Below are positions 11,603-20,066 of a DNA stretch of 64,000 bases, in pieces. Where the stretch lies: assembly GCA_001600095.1 (NCBI GenBank), contig BCIX01000004.1, positions 624,586-688,585 on the forward strand, written 5' to 3'. Position numbers and translations under genes: made by a program. Origin of the DNA: Bullera alba. Taxonomy: Eukaryota > Basidiomycota > Tremellomycetes > Tremellales > Bulleraceae. The notes under the pieces were generated by a model, which ran no database searches, was not told where the DNA came from, and worked only from the letters and a program-made list of their open reading frames with translations. How positions within the stretch are numbered: position 1 is the stretch's first letter; every line of letters begins with the position of its first letter.

Positions 11603-12718
11603 TCACGACCTCTTGGGAAGGTACCAGAAGCCCAAGGTCCGATAGTCTGGTCGCTCCGATGCGTCGCTAGCTCGGCCAAAGAGCCATTCCAAGCGGTCTA
11701 GCGAGACGACTGCCTCTGTTGATGGATCGGCCACTTTCCGCAATTTGGCACTGTCCTTGAGGTCGATCGTGTATCCCTTATTCCACCTGCTGGGCAGATA
11801 CTTGGCTTGCTGGTGATCAAAGTCGAGGATCACTGCTAGAGATCAGCACAACTATCAATTCTTCGTTGAAAGGGGACTTACGAGCTGAATCATCATTAGG
11901 AGATTTGTATAGCTTCACCTGCTCCGGATCAAAGCTCCGCAGTCGTGCCCTAGATTGCAGGAATTTGGGTAGAGCAGAGTGACCGCCATGCGCGAGGATG
12001 ATTTGGGACGGCCGGTGCCAGACCGCTGTATCGCCTGGATCTGGGTCACCATATGCCATTGATGCCTGAACGTGGTGCAGACCAAAAATGTTGTAAAGAC
12101 AGTCATGGCACCTAAAAACCAGGTACTGTAATGGACACCGCCGGCAATCGATTCGTTCCGGGCGAGCCAGACAAATATGCCGACTGCACAGATAAGCATG
12201 GCGAAGTTTCTCACTGTGCCCCGAGGACTGGGAGGCCTGGGATTCTCGCGGTCATTCTCGAAAGGCCTGGCGAAGACGATTCTGAATTCGTGTTCACCGT
12301 CCGGCATGGGGTTCCAAGGCCAGTCGCGAGGCTCTCCTCCTTGCCGTGTGACCAGGTCATGGGTTGCCGCTGGCGAAGAGGCCGAGAGAGGAGTTTGGGC
12401 AGCCTGTGTAGAAGGGGGATGTGGAAATGCCGGCGATGAAGTCGTTCTGGGCGTCGGAACGGTCACTTTGGGCGATGGAACGGGTGGAGCTACCCTAGGA
12501 TTTGATTGCCCCTTTAGTGAGGGTGCCGCTCGAGTAGCGGATGATGAAGAGGACGCGGAAAAGGGCGAATGGGAGCCATGGCGGAGAAAGGGCTTGAGCG
12601 GTTGTTGAGTAAATCCACTACGGGCGAAGGAACGATATACCGGCCGCCAGCTGGTGACACTGGCTCCTGAAGCGAAGAGACCCACGTCACAGAGTCTCAC
12701 ATTGAGTCTGAGCCTCAT
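11603..12718 (-). CDS. Two-TM protein, copy A, with an apparent internal frameshift
   Basis: Paralogue of the gene at 34904-36114. Shared features, in order: an N-terminus like MRLRLNVRLCDVGLFASGAS (versus MSVRLGFTLWEAGSLASGSR in copy B), a Ser/Pro-rich linker, the motif W-P-W-x-P-x-x-x then VFARPFE, two hydrophobic segments (FAMLICAVGIFVWLA and STWFLGAMTVFTTFLVCTT), RHQWHMVTQIQAI, then a soluble C-terminal block ILDFDHQQAKYLPSRWNKGY and RLEWLFGRASDASERP. After RHQWHMVTQIQAI the homologous sequence continues in another frame (DTAVWHRPSQIILAHGGHSA), while the original frame runs to a TGA about 36 codons on. A 69-nt intron with a weak donor could restore the frame but would delete the conserved second membrane segment. 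A sequencing error or pseudogene is equally possible. Function unknown; the Arg-rich N-terminus suggests mitochondrial targeting. An alternative in-frame start lies at 12739. Confidence 0.6.
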
Positions 12719-12739
12719 GGGAATGTGCCAATGTGACAT

Positions 12740-13184
12740 GGCCTCTGTCTCGAGTTACGGAGAAGCAACGGTGAAGGAGTTCACTTTCTCAGCGAATGTC
12801 TGAACAGTGAACCCCTGTGCGTTCTCTTCACCGTGAGAATCTTATAACAACTCTCCAAGGTCATCGGACAGCCGGGTAGGTAATGTCACCAGCTTGGTCA
12901 CCAGCGTGGCTGCGCAGCAACGCCTCACCCCCGGAGCTGAGCTGGTCCTAGTCGTAGCTCAGCCTGGCCCCGGCAACGGGCTCGAAGCTTCGGGGCGAAA
13001 AGTGTAGAAGACGGACAAGCACGGACCACGCCAGACGCTTGCTCCTTGTACTAGACATGACAGCGAGTGCAGGGCGACTCCAGTTGGCGATGGCGCCTTA
13101 CACTACGGCTCCGCGCAGTGGTGCTCCCGAGATATGCACAGTCTATGATTACCTTACAACCGCCTCTCCCGACGTACACTTGCC
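12740..13184. other. Intergenic region
   Basis: About 445 bases between the copy A gene and the syntaxin 3' end, probably promoter of the former and 3' UTR of the latter. Nothing else seen. Confidence 0.4.
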
Positions 13185-14466
13185 CTAGCTCAAGATAGGA
13201 TCTAAAGACCTATCAGCGAAGCTCATTCGAGTCCCATTCCTCCAGATGTCACCGGAGCACATCTGCAAGCAAAGACGGCATATGACCGAGCTCGGACTCA
13301 CCGCTAATAGAATGACAGCCATGACGATGACCAGTATCACGAGCAAACAAGCCATTCTCCGTCCCGCCTTTCTCTGATATTCATGCGCCGTGGTCAGTTC
13401 TTCCGCCGCAGACGACGTGTTTTGTGCCACAGAAGTGATATTCGACTCGATGTTGTCTGGAAAGAATGATCAGACTCTGGTGCGAGCGCAGCAACTTGAC
13501 CTACCGATGAGACCGCCCTGCTGCTCGACGATAGTGCCGAGATCACGGAAAATGTCGTTGAGCTCGTGTATCCCAGTTTCAATCTCCATGATCTCTGCTT
13601 CTCGCTCTGCTATCATTGTCTCCTGGAACTCGAGCTCTTGCGTCGACACCCTACGAGGCTCAGCGGACCGATTCTAGTATGAGCAGCACGACGGCACTCA
13701 CTGTGGGGCCTGTTGTTGGGTTTGTACCTGTTCCAGCTCGACACTTCCCCTCGGCTCATCGTGTCTAAACGACCGGTTAGCTCATCCAGGGAGCACCTTA
13801 GCCAAGACCCACCCGTCGTCCTCGACCAGCTCCTCTACCCGCCTCTTCTGGCTCTCAACGTGGCTCCTTTGTTTCTCGGCAGACAGCCGCTGAACCCGCT
13901 GGAACGAGGCGACGGCGGTGGTGAACTCTCGAGATAACTTGGTCTGCACAGGTTTCCGCGACGTCTGCCCCTCTGTCAGTTGATGTTACAAGGATGGACA
14001 GAGATACGCACATGAGGTCCACCGGCCGGATAAGACGCTAGCGTTTTGACATCATCCGTTGATTTCTTGACCATATCTCGAGTCGCTTCCGTCAAGTTAT
14101 GCCTAAGTCGGTGTATCAGCCCTATCACCTTTCGAGCCGCGCGGCTTCATGTGCCGGGCAACATGTAGTTGATTGATACCACAGGGGACGATGGTCAACA
14201 TGCCAAGTCTCACTCACAGGCTCGTCCTGAGAGCTGGTCCATCGGCCTGACCGCCCAATTTATCCACTAGCCGCTGGATACCCTGCACATTGCTCTGCAC
14301 CTTGAAGATCTGTATTGATACTGACTCTTTCAGCGAGGTGAATGTCCGGTCCTCATCTACTGCTCATCAGCGGGTTGACAACGGGGTTTGCGATCTGCGC
14401 ACCTGGTACCGAGTTTCGTAGGAGGGGCTGAGACGATTGCCCTCTTTCTAGATCGTTGAACGACAT
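13185..14466 (-). CDS. PEP12: Qa-SNARE syntaxin, Pep12/Vam3 type
   Basis: A target-membrane SNARE for fusion at endosomes and vacuole. Exons run from MSFNDLERGQSSQPLLRNSV at 14466 through a syntaxin N-terminal helical region (IFKVQSNVQGIQRLVDKLGG, FTTAVASFQRVQRLSAEKQR). The SNARE motif covers ETMIAEREAEIMEIETGIHE and LNDIFRDLGTIVEQQGGLID, whose central Gln is in RDLGTIVEQQ. A single C-terminal membrane anchor follows (RMACLLVILVIVMAVILLAV). The Pep12/syntaxin-7 group fits best because of the REAEI-EIE-GI-ELN-IF-DLG--V-EQG pattern and the short N-terminus. The last intron (39 nt, GTGAGT...CAG) is a multiple of three, so both spliced and unspliced forms reach the stop at 13185 and differ only in a short luminal tail. 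At least six exons. Confidence 0.85.
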
Positions 14467-14861
14467 GATGTAGTGAATTCCAGTCTACTCTTGCGTTGTG
14501 ACTCAATTGTGAGTCTGATAAGCTGGGTATGGACAAAGCTAAGCTGCAGCTTAGGTTGGCCGGGAGGAGCGAGTGAGGTGGCAAGCCGCGGGAAGAGGAG
14601 CGCACCGTGGGAGAGCATGCGGCGATCGCCGTCAAGCGTCGTCCAGGCAATGGTGCGTCCTGCTGCGCCTGCTGCCAGGCGTCATAACAATGTCGACCTT
14701 GTCTAGCCTTGGTCTCAGCTGCTCAGTTATAGCAGTCATACCCGAACTCTCAGCTCCCTGTGGGGCTCAGGCGTGCTCACACACAGCGAGCTTTGCTCAG
14801 ACCTCACTCAACGGTTTGCCCTCGTTGACCAGAAACAGAATTCCCTCTCCAACAACCCCGC
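14467..14861. other. Divergent promoter region between syntaxin and dynactin p27
   Basis: About 395 bases between two start codons facing outward. It presumably contains both promoters. No recognisable motif stands out. Confidence 0.45.
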
Positions 14862-15678
14862 ATGTCGACTTTAGCGCAAGTCCACAACTCATACCCCTCC
14901 AATTAGTCGTCACTGACTTCTTTCAGTACACGACTCTCGGCGCATGCCTCAGCGCTGATCTGCCTGGACACGGATATCCGCGGTGAAGTGACGATTGGCG
15001 CAGGTAGCGTCGTCCACCCTAGGGCAGCTATACTGGCGGTCGGGGGGCCTATCGTCATTGGCCGGAATTGTGTGCTAGAGGAAACCGCCGTGTTGGTCAA
15101 CAGGTAAGTCGAACGAAATGTAAACACTCGAAAGACTATGCTGACTGGAAGGTTTTAGGAGGAAAGAGCCTATGGTGATTGGAGACGACAACCATTTCAT
15201 GATCGGCTGCCGTAAGACATCCTACTTCTGGGCTCATCAGTAGCTAGCTCAATGATGACACTGATGTCCTCGGTGTAGGTATTGAGAGCTCGAGTATTGG
15301 CGATTCCAGCACTTTCTACCCTCGAAGCAAAATTGCTTCGGTGGGGGTATCCCATCATTGTACATTAGGCAAGTCCTCCCCTCCTCAACCTCATTCCTTC
15401 TGCAAACATACTGACACTACCCAGGTGCCGGCACTGTCCTGCTACCAAAGTCAGATGAGGAGGATACTCTGCCGGCGTACTCGGTGATATACGGCCTCGA
15501 GTCGAACACCAGGACTTGGGACAAGACTGCCGGGGGGAATGAACGAACACTGCGGACGAAACACGTCGAGTACTTGAGGGAGATCATACCGAAGTGAGTC
15601 TATGTGAGGTTGTACGTAAGGTCCGAGTCAAGCGTATTGATCTGGTTGAAAAGGTATAATCGCATGCGGGCGGTATAG
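14862..15678 (+). CDS. DCTN6: Dynactin subunit 6 (p27), left-handed beta-helix
   Basis: A pointed-end subunit of dynactin, the dynein activator. Six exons (14862-14875, 14927-15103, 15159-15211, 15279-15368, 15425-15593, 15654-15678) total exactly 528 nt, 175 residues. Hexapeptide-repeat sequence is clear: LICLDTDIRGEVTIGAGSVV, HPRAAILAVGGPIVIGRNCV, GDDNHFMIGC, HHCTLGAGTVLLP, then PAYSVIYGLES and a helical tail ending EYLREIIPKYNRMRAV, which matches the p27 pattern of a C-terminal helix. Human p27 is 190 residues. Introns 1 (14876-14926) and 4 (15369-15424) begin with GCAAGT, so two of five introns are of the GC-AG class; the frame works only if they are used. The 3' half lies inside the left duplicated block, and a decayed copy of its last exons is at 26285-26480. 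Confidence 0.87.
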
Positions 15679-16190
15679 CCGACTAAGTAGGACACTCTGC
15701 ATGACGCGAATCAGCATTGACATGCCCAAGGGCGGCATTTTGGACCGAACCCACCAAAAATCTACGTCAGCATTCTGGTCTCTAGAGGACTAGGCCTTGC
15801 CTCATCATGCTGCCAGGCACATATACATTGCCGTTAAACACCGCGAAGGCAACCGGCACACAGGGTAAAGGTGTCGACGCCTAATAACGGCTCGGCCGCC
15901 TCGGTTGTTCTGAGTGTGATACAGTATTCATACACCATGCTAGCAATGTACAGTCCTCTGACTTATGCAGATACCTACTGATGACTGTTGCCACCATTTC
16001 GCCTTGTTCCCACTTTCATTCTTGAGCAACATGCCTCTGTGACCCCGGAGGGACGTCCCGCGAGACATGCGCCAACTCTCTCGAGAACGTCCTTGACAAT
16101 GAATTCCCCGTATGCTCGAGCTACACACCCTGTCAGCCCCAGACATCAGCTTATGGTCCTACTACTCGCCTCGGTGTAGATCAACCTGTC
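15434..16190. repeat. Left direct repeat: dynactin 3' end plus SLS1-like last exon
   Basis: Homologous, in the same orientation, to 26280-26940. It contains the last two exons of dynactin p27, about 330 bp of junction DNA, and an antisense relic of the SLS1-like gene's final exon. By hand count about 84 of 97 bases match between 16048-16144 and 26787-26883. The junction DNA is more diverged, with blocks such as AAGCGTATTGATCTGG (left at about 15632, right at about 26447) and GTATTCATACACCATGC still identical. Confidence 0.8.
16016..16188 (-). pseudogene. Relic of the SLS1-like gene's last exon
   Basis: Minus-strand bases 16120-16016 read LEHTGNSLSRTFSRELAHVS followed by RDVPPGSQRHVAQE and a stop. 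The intact gene at 26859-26761 reads LEHTADTLSRAFWRELAHIS followed by RDVPPGPQRHDT and a stop. The preceding intron and the end of the previous exon (IYTE) are also present, but the donor GTGAGT has become GCGAGT. No upstream exons exist here, so this is a truncated copy left by the duplication. Confidence 0.75.
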
Positions 16191-16266
16191 ACGCTAATCG
16201 CACGACACGACGCGGACAAATTTAGATGCAGCTGCGTATACATCGGGATATCGCTCGTCTCATCTA

Positions 16267-17286
16267 TCAATCCCACTGGTGTCTATATGCGGCCTGTGTA
16301 GCCGATATCAGAGACTCGGCGTTGCTTTCCGCGGTGTCAAACAGGGAATAGTCCGGCATGCTTGGCAGCATCGAAGTCGGAACGATCTCCGGATAACTCT
16401 TCTCTATGATATCGACCAGCAGGCCGAAGACGACTTCATAGCCCCGGGGCGTTAGATGCAAGCCATCGCTGATGATCTGTCAGCAGAGGACCAGTTGGCA
16501 AACGACCCGGGCGTGAACGCACGTGAAGAATGGCATGAGAAGCTCTTCCGTGCATCCACCTGCTGCCCGGATCATGCCAGAGTGAGCGTCCAGGACTTCC
16601 ACAGAAGCTTGCCGGCCGACCTCTATGCAGGCTTCGGCGTACTGCTTGGTGACCGCAGAGTCACGCATGGTACCCCGCAACGCCTCCTCTGCCGTCTGTG
16701 CCCGGCCTTCGCCGATTGCCCATGCTACATGTTGTTTACACCAGTACTCTGAGCATACGGGAGTTGGAGTGATGAGGATTATCCGAGTCTTCGGATCATA
16801 GGATGCTGAACCTGGCGAGTGAAGCAGAGAGATCATTTCGTGCAGGTGCCGTTTGTATCGATCGAGAGGACAGTGCTGGCTGCTGGGGGGTAGAACTGCG
16901 TCGTTCGCGCCTGCCACTACTTTAGCGAATTGCAACCCGCTGCAGCCGACGGACCTAGCCAAATTGTCAATAGCCGAATCTTTTGTCCAATCGCATTCCC
17001 CACGAGTACCCTCTTGAGCGTGGGCAGACCAAGCTCTGCATTGTAACCTGCAAACGTGCTTCAGCTAGGAGCGACTCATTCTCGGTGGCAGGGCAGCATA
17101 CCACTGAAGCCTCTGTTCACCACGTCCAATCTCCTTTCGTAGTATTCGGCAACGCGCTGGTACAGAGTCCCCACGGCGGACGTTTGGGTGATAGAATCGC
17201 CCTGATGTTGGAATTTCAGTCTTCTCTGCGATGCCAAGACCACTCACAAAGAGAACGCAGCTATCGGCGAACTCTGGGGATAACAT
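16267..17286 (-). CDS. GDSL-type esterase, isoamyl-acetate-hydrolase (IAH1)-like
   Basis: An SGNH hydrolase that removes small acyl groups such as acetate. The exons join to give MLSPEFADSCVLFGDSITQ (block I with the nucleophile Ser), then VNRGFSGYNAELGLPTLKRV (block II Gly). Block III is RLLTIWLGANDAV (Asn in GAND), and block V is FFTDGLHLTPRGYEVVFGLL (Asp and His of the triad). Length is about 260 residues, as in IAH1. No signal peptide is seen with the start at 17286; an upstream in-frame Met at 17364 would add 26 residues that also do not look like one. It therefore probably acts in the cytosol. Being first in the inserted module, it may deacetylate imported oligosaccharides, but the true substrate is unknown. 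The stop is about 80 bp from the left repeat. Confidence 0.82.
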
Positions 17287-17630
17287 CTTGAACACCCTTT
17301 GGTCGAGTATGGGGGCATTCAAGTTGCCTTCGAGCTGTGCTATTAATATGTGGGATATGTACAAGCAGGCATGCTATTCCCCGCAAGCTCAGCGAGAAAG
17401 GGCCGAAGACTTGAGGACGTGAGAGCGCTACAAGAGCGCTAGCTCGTTTCATTATCTATCGTGGATCTGCTGCGCGATTCTCGCGGGCATTGCCGATTCT
17501 CCAGACTCTCTGAAGAGACACCTACAAGGCCGAAGGAGGGTAGAGAGCACCTTCATGGACATACATCGGAAAATACTACTAAAATACTGCGACCGCACGC
17601 TGGCACTGCGAACTGCTTATGACCGACTTA
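17287..17630. other. Intergenic region between esterase and transporter
   Basis: About 345 bases between two minus-strand genes. It should hold the esterase promoter and the transporter 3' UTR. Nothing else recognised. Confidence 0.4.
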
Positions 17631-19376
17631 TCAAGCCCCCGCAACGCCCGTGTTCGCTGTCTCAATTGCGGCACGCTCTTTCCTCCCCTTCTCGATCCGA
17701 AGACTAAGTTTGACAGGGTTCTCGTTGGGCGTCTCGAAGATGTAGTCGATGTCCTCCAGAGAAAGCTTGCTGGTCTCCGGGAAGATGTAGTACGCCGCAA
17801 AGCACTGAAGGATGTTGTACACAATGTACACTACCCAGATCTTGTAACCGAGTTTCGCGATTCCGATGCTGATACCGTAGGTTTGGACCACCCCGGCTGC
17901 CGACTGGACGATGGAGTAAAAGGCCATACCCTTGGCTCGGAGGGGGAGCGAGAGCACCTCGACCGGGTAGAGGTTGTGCATGGTGGCGATGAATGAAGCG
18001 CTCAGGATCTGGAAGAGGAAGACCCACATGACCGTCAAACCAGCGGCGGCCGTGGTTGGGTTCTTCGAGTACTGCCACGATGTGATGGTGACAGCGGTCT
18101 GAGTGAGGATGCAAGACACGAGACCGGCGAAGATGAGCGTCCTTCGCCTCATGATGTCGATGAGGTAAGCACCAAAGGCAGTGAAGACAAAGTAGACAGC
18201 GGTCGTCCCCAAACTGATCCCCGTCTGGGCGAGAGGAGTGCTGATTCCGACGGTGTCGAGGGCTGGAGAGAGGTAGGTGCCAATGATACCCCCGCCATTC
18301 CAAGATTGGAAGCACGAGTAGACGACGATGATACCGGTACGGAAAGCGGCACGTTTGGTGAAGAGAACCCGGAAATCCCAGGATGACCGAAGGATCTTTG
18401 TTCCAATCATGGCTGATTCGAGAGACTCTTCGATTTGTCGGAAGACGAGTGGGACAATGGGTGCGTCGAGGTCGTTGTTGGTCGTCATGGTCTTGGCGAT
18501 GACCCTTCGCGCCTCATCGTATCGACCCTTCATGATGAGATATCTAGGCGTCTCGGGACACAAAAAGTAGATGCTGGTGCACACGATGAGAGGGCCCACA
18601 GCTTGCAGCAAGAGAGGTACCCTCCACTGCCAGTTGCTAGTGGTCCATCGACTGAAGCCGACCATTGCGCCGCCCATGAGGACAGAGCCGATCTGAAAAC
18701 AGGCACCAAAGACGCCAACAAGCCGGCCCCGGAGGTGAACGGGCGAGATCTCAGCCATGTACTGCGACGAGGTACACAGCGAAGTGCCAAAACCAAGCAG
18801 GAAGCGCCCGACCATGAAGACCGCAATGTTGGGCGCCTGAGACTGCATGATGGCGGCGATGATGGTGATAAAGTTACCCGCAAAGTTGACGCTTCGACGG
18901 CCAAAGACGTCTGAGAGCACCAGGAATGGGGCGCCACACACTCCACCAATCAACATGAGAGCGTTGATGGTGGCGAGGATCGCACCGGTGTTGCCAAAGC
19001 CAAAGAAGTTGTGCCAGGTATCGTAGGCATTAATGTTGCCAATGACGGCCCAATCGACACCAAAGGCCGCTTGGTTGACGCCCATGACGAAGATGATGCC
19101 GAGTAGACGGAGGCCCGTACGCGATTTGAGCTGTAGGCATGACCTGGAAATTGCCATGACATCGTCGTCGACGACACGGTTCAGCACTATGTCGACCACA
19201 TCGAGGCCCGTCTTATCAGCGGCATCGACCACGGCGCCCCGAGTATAGCGGTCCGGCTGGTTGTTGGCGAGCTCGTCGTGTGCGACTTCTGCATCACCGT
19301 ATTTGGTATCGTCGAGATGTTCTTGAGTGGTGGTGGGTTTCATGGTCCTGGGCTGTTTCGGGGTAGTGACCACCAA
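17631..19376 (-). CDS. MFS sugar porter, hexose/lactose-permease type
   Basis: A proton-coupled plasma-membrane sugar importer. One uninterrupted frame of 581 residues, with an acidic N-terminal tail of about 85 residues before the first membrane helix (LRLLGIIFVMGVNQAAFGVD). Sugar-porter signatures are present: SDVFGRRSVNFAGN after TM2, GRFLLGFGTSLCTSSQYMAE, RGRLVGVFG, PETPRYLIMKGRYDEA at the start of the central loop, IDIMRRRTLIFAG, and PETSKLSLEDIDYIF after TM12. The C-terminal PET motif with SLEDIDYIF resembles fungal lactose/galactoside and alpha-glucoside permeases more than monosaccharide carriers, but substrate cannot be read from sequence. It is divergent from the GH95 gene and shares its promoter region, which suggests co-regulation. 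No introns, unlike most genes here. The start could also be the Met at residue 12. Confidence 0.88.
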   Translation of the reverse strand: MVVTTPKQPRTMKPTTTQEHLDDTKYGDAEVAHDELANNQPDRYTRGAVVDAADKTGLDVVDIVLNRVVDDDVMAISRSCLQLKSRTGLRLLGIIFVMGVNQAAFGVDWAVIGNINAYDTWHNFFGFGNTGAILATINALMLIGGVCGAPFLVLSDVFGRRSVNFAGNFITIIAAIMQSQAPNIAVFMVGRFLLGFGTSLCTSSQYMAEISPVHLRGRLVGVFGACFQIGSVLMGGAMVGFSRWTTSNWQWRVPLLLQAVGPLIVCTSIYFLCPETPRYLIMKGRYDEARRVIAKTMTTNNDLDAPIVPLVFRQIEESLESAMIGTKILRSSWDFRVLFTKRAAFRTGIIVVYSCFQSWNGGGIIGTYLSPALDTVGISTPLAQTGISLGTTAVYFVFTAFGAYLIDIMRRRTLIFAGLVSCILTQTAVTITSWQYSKNPTTAAAGLTVMWVFLFQILSASFIATMHNLYPVEVLSLPLRAKGMAFYSIVQSAAGVVQTYGISIGIAKLGYKIWVVYIVYNILQCFAAYYIFPETSKLSLEDIDYIFETPNENPVKLSLRIEKGRKERAAIETANTGVAGA

Positions 19377-20066
19377 CTCTGTTCCTTGTTCCCATGATAT
19401 ATGGGGCCGTAACGCGATATAGCGGGGCTGCGCTGGGTCCCCGGACCGTCGCTACCCCGGGCTTGAGGCTTGAGGTCGGACCGCGTGGTTGCGTGTGGTC
19501 CTCGGTGGATAAGGGTGGATATGTGGACAGTACTGAAGGCGCATGATCGATCATTCATGCGCAAACTGGCCGCAACTCGGTGGAGTTTCAATGAATGCAA
19601 GCTTGAGAGCCTTAAAATAGGCATAGATATCTCGCTGTACCGCTGACGTTAGTCGGACCGGTTGTCGAGAAAGGCCCGATGGAAAGGCCCGTGCGCTAGC
19701 TGCAGACGTGCGAACCTAGTGACTAAAGTCTAAACCCGCCCCGAGCCTAGGTCTGCCTAGGTGGGTTGCATGAGGTTGCATGTTACGCTTCCCAAATCAG
19801 CCCAAATCCTATGGAGGGTCACGGTCCGAGTCTCCCATCACACCATGCTAGCCTGTCCGACTCTTGACTCCAAATCCAGGGCTCGCACCCGGGGAAAACG
19901 CTCGTCCAGTCCAGATCGCCGGAGTTCCATCAACTTGCACTTGCTTGGTGCTCTTTGTAGGAGAACAGAGCAGATGCTTGGAGACTTATAGGTGAGTGCA
20001 AATGCGGTTGTGCTAGAGCTCTACATTGCTGAGACACCGGTAGATCTTGTCGCATCCCAAGGCGAA
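19377..20066. promoter_or_regulatory. Shared divergent promoter of transporter and GH95
   Basis: 690 bases separate the outward-facing start codons of the MFS transporter and GH95. This is the only regulatory space between the two arms of the module, so it is the likely site of coordinated control. A long open frame continues upstream of the GH95 ATG to 19992, but it starts without ATG and looks like a chance extension. Confidence 0.5.

Noticed and set aside
19992..20066. 25-residue N-terminal extension of GH95
   Set aside because: It begins with GTG, has no signal-peptide character, and the family's conserved N-terminus starts right at the ATG at 20067.
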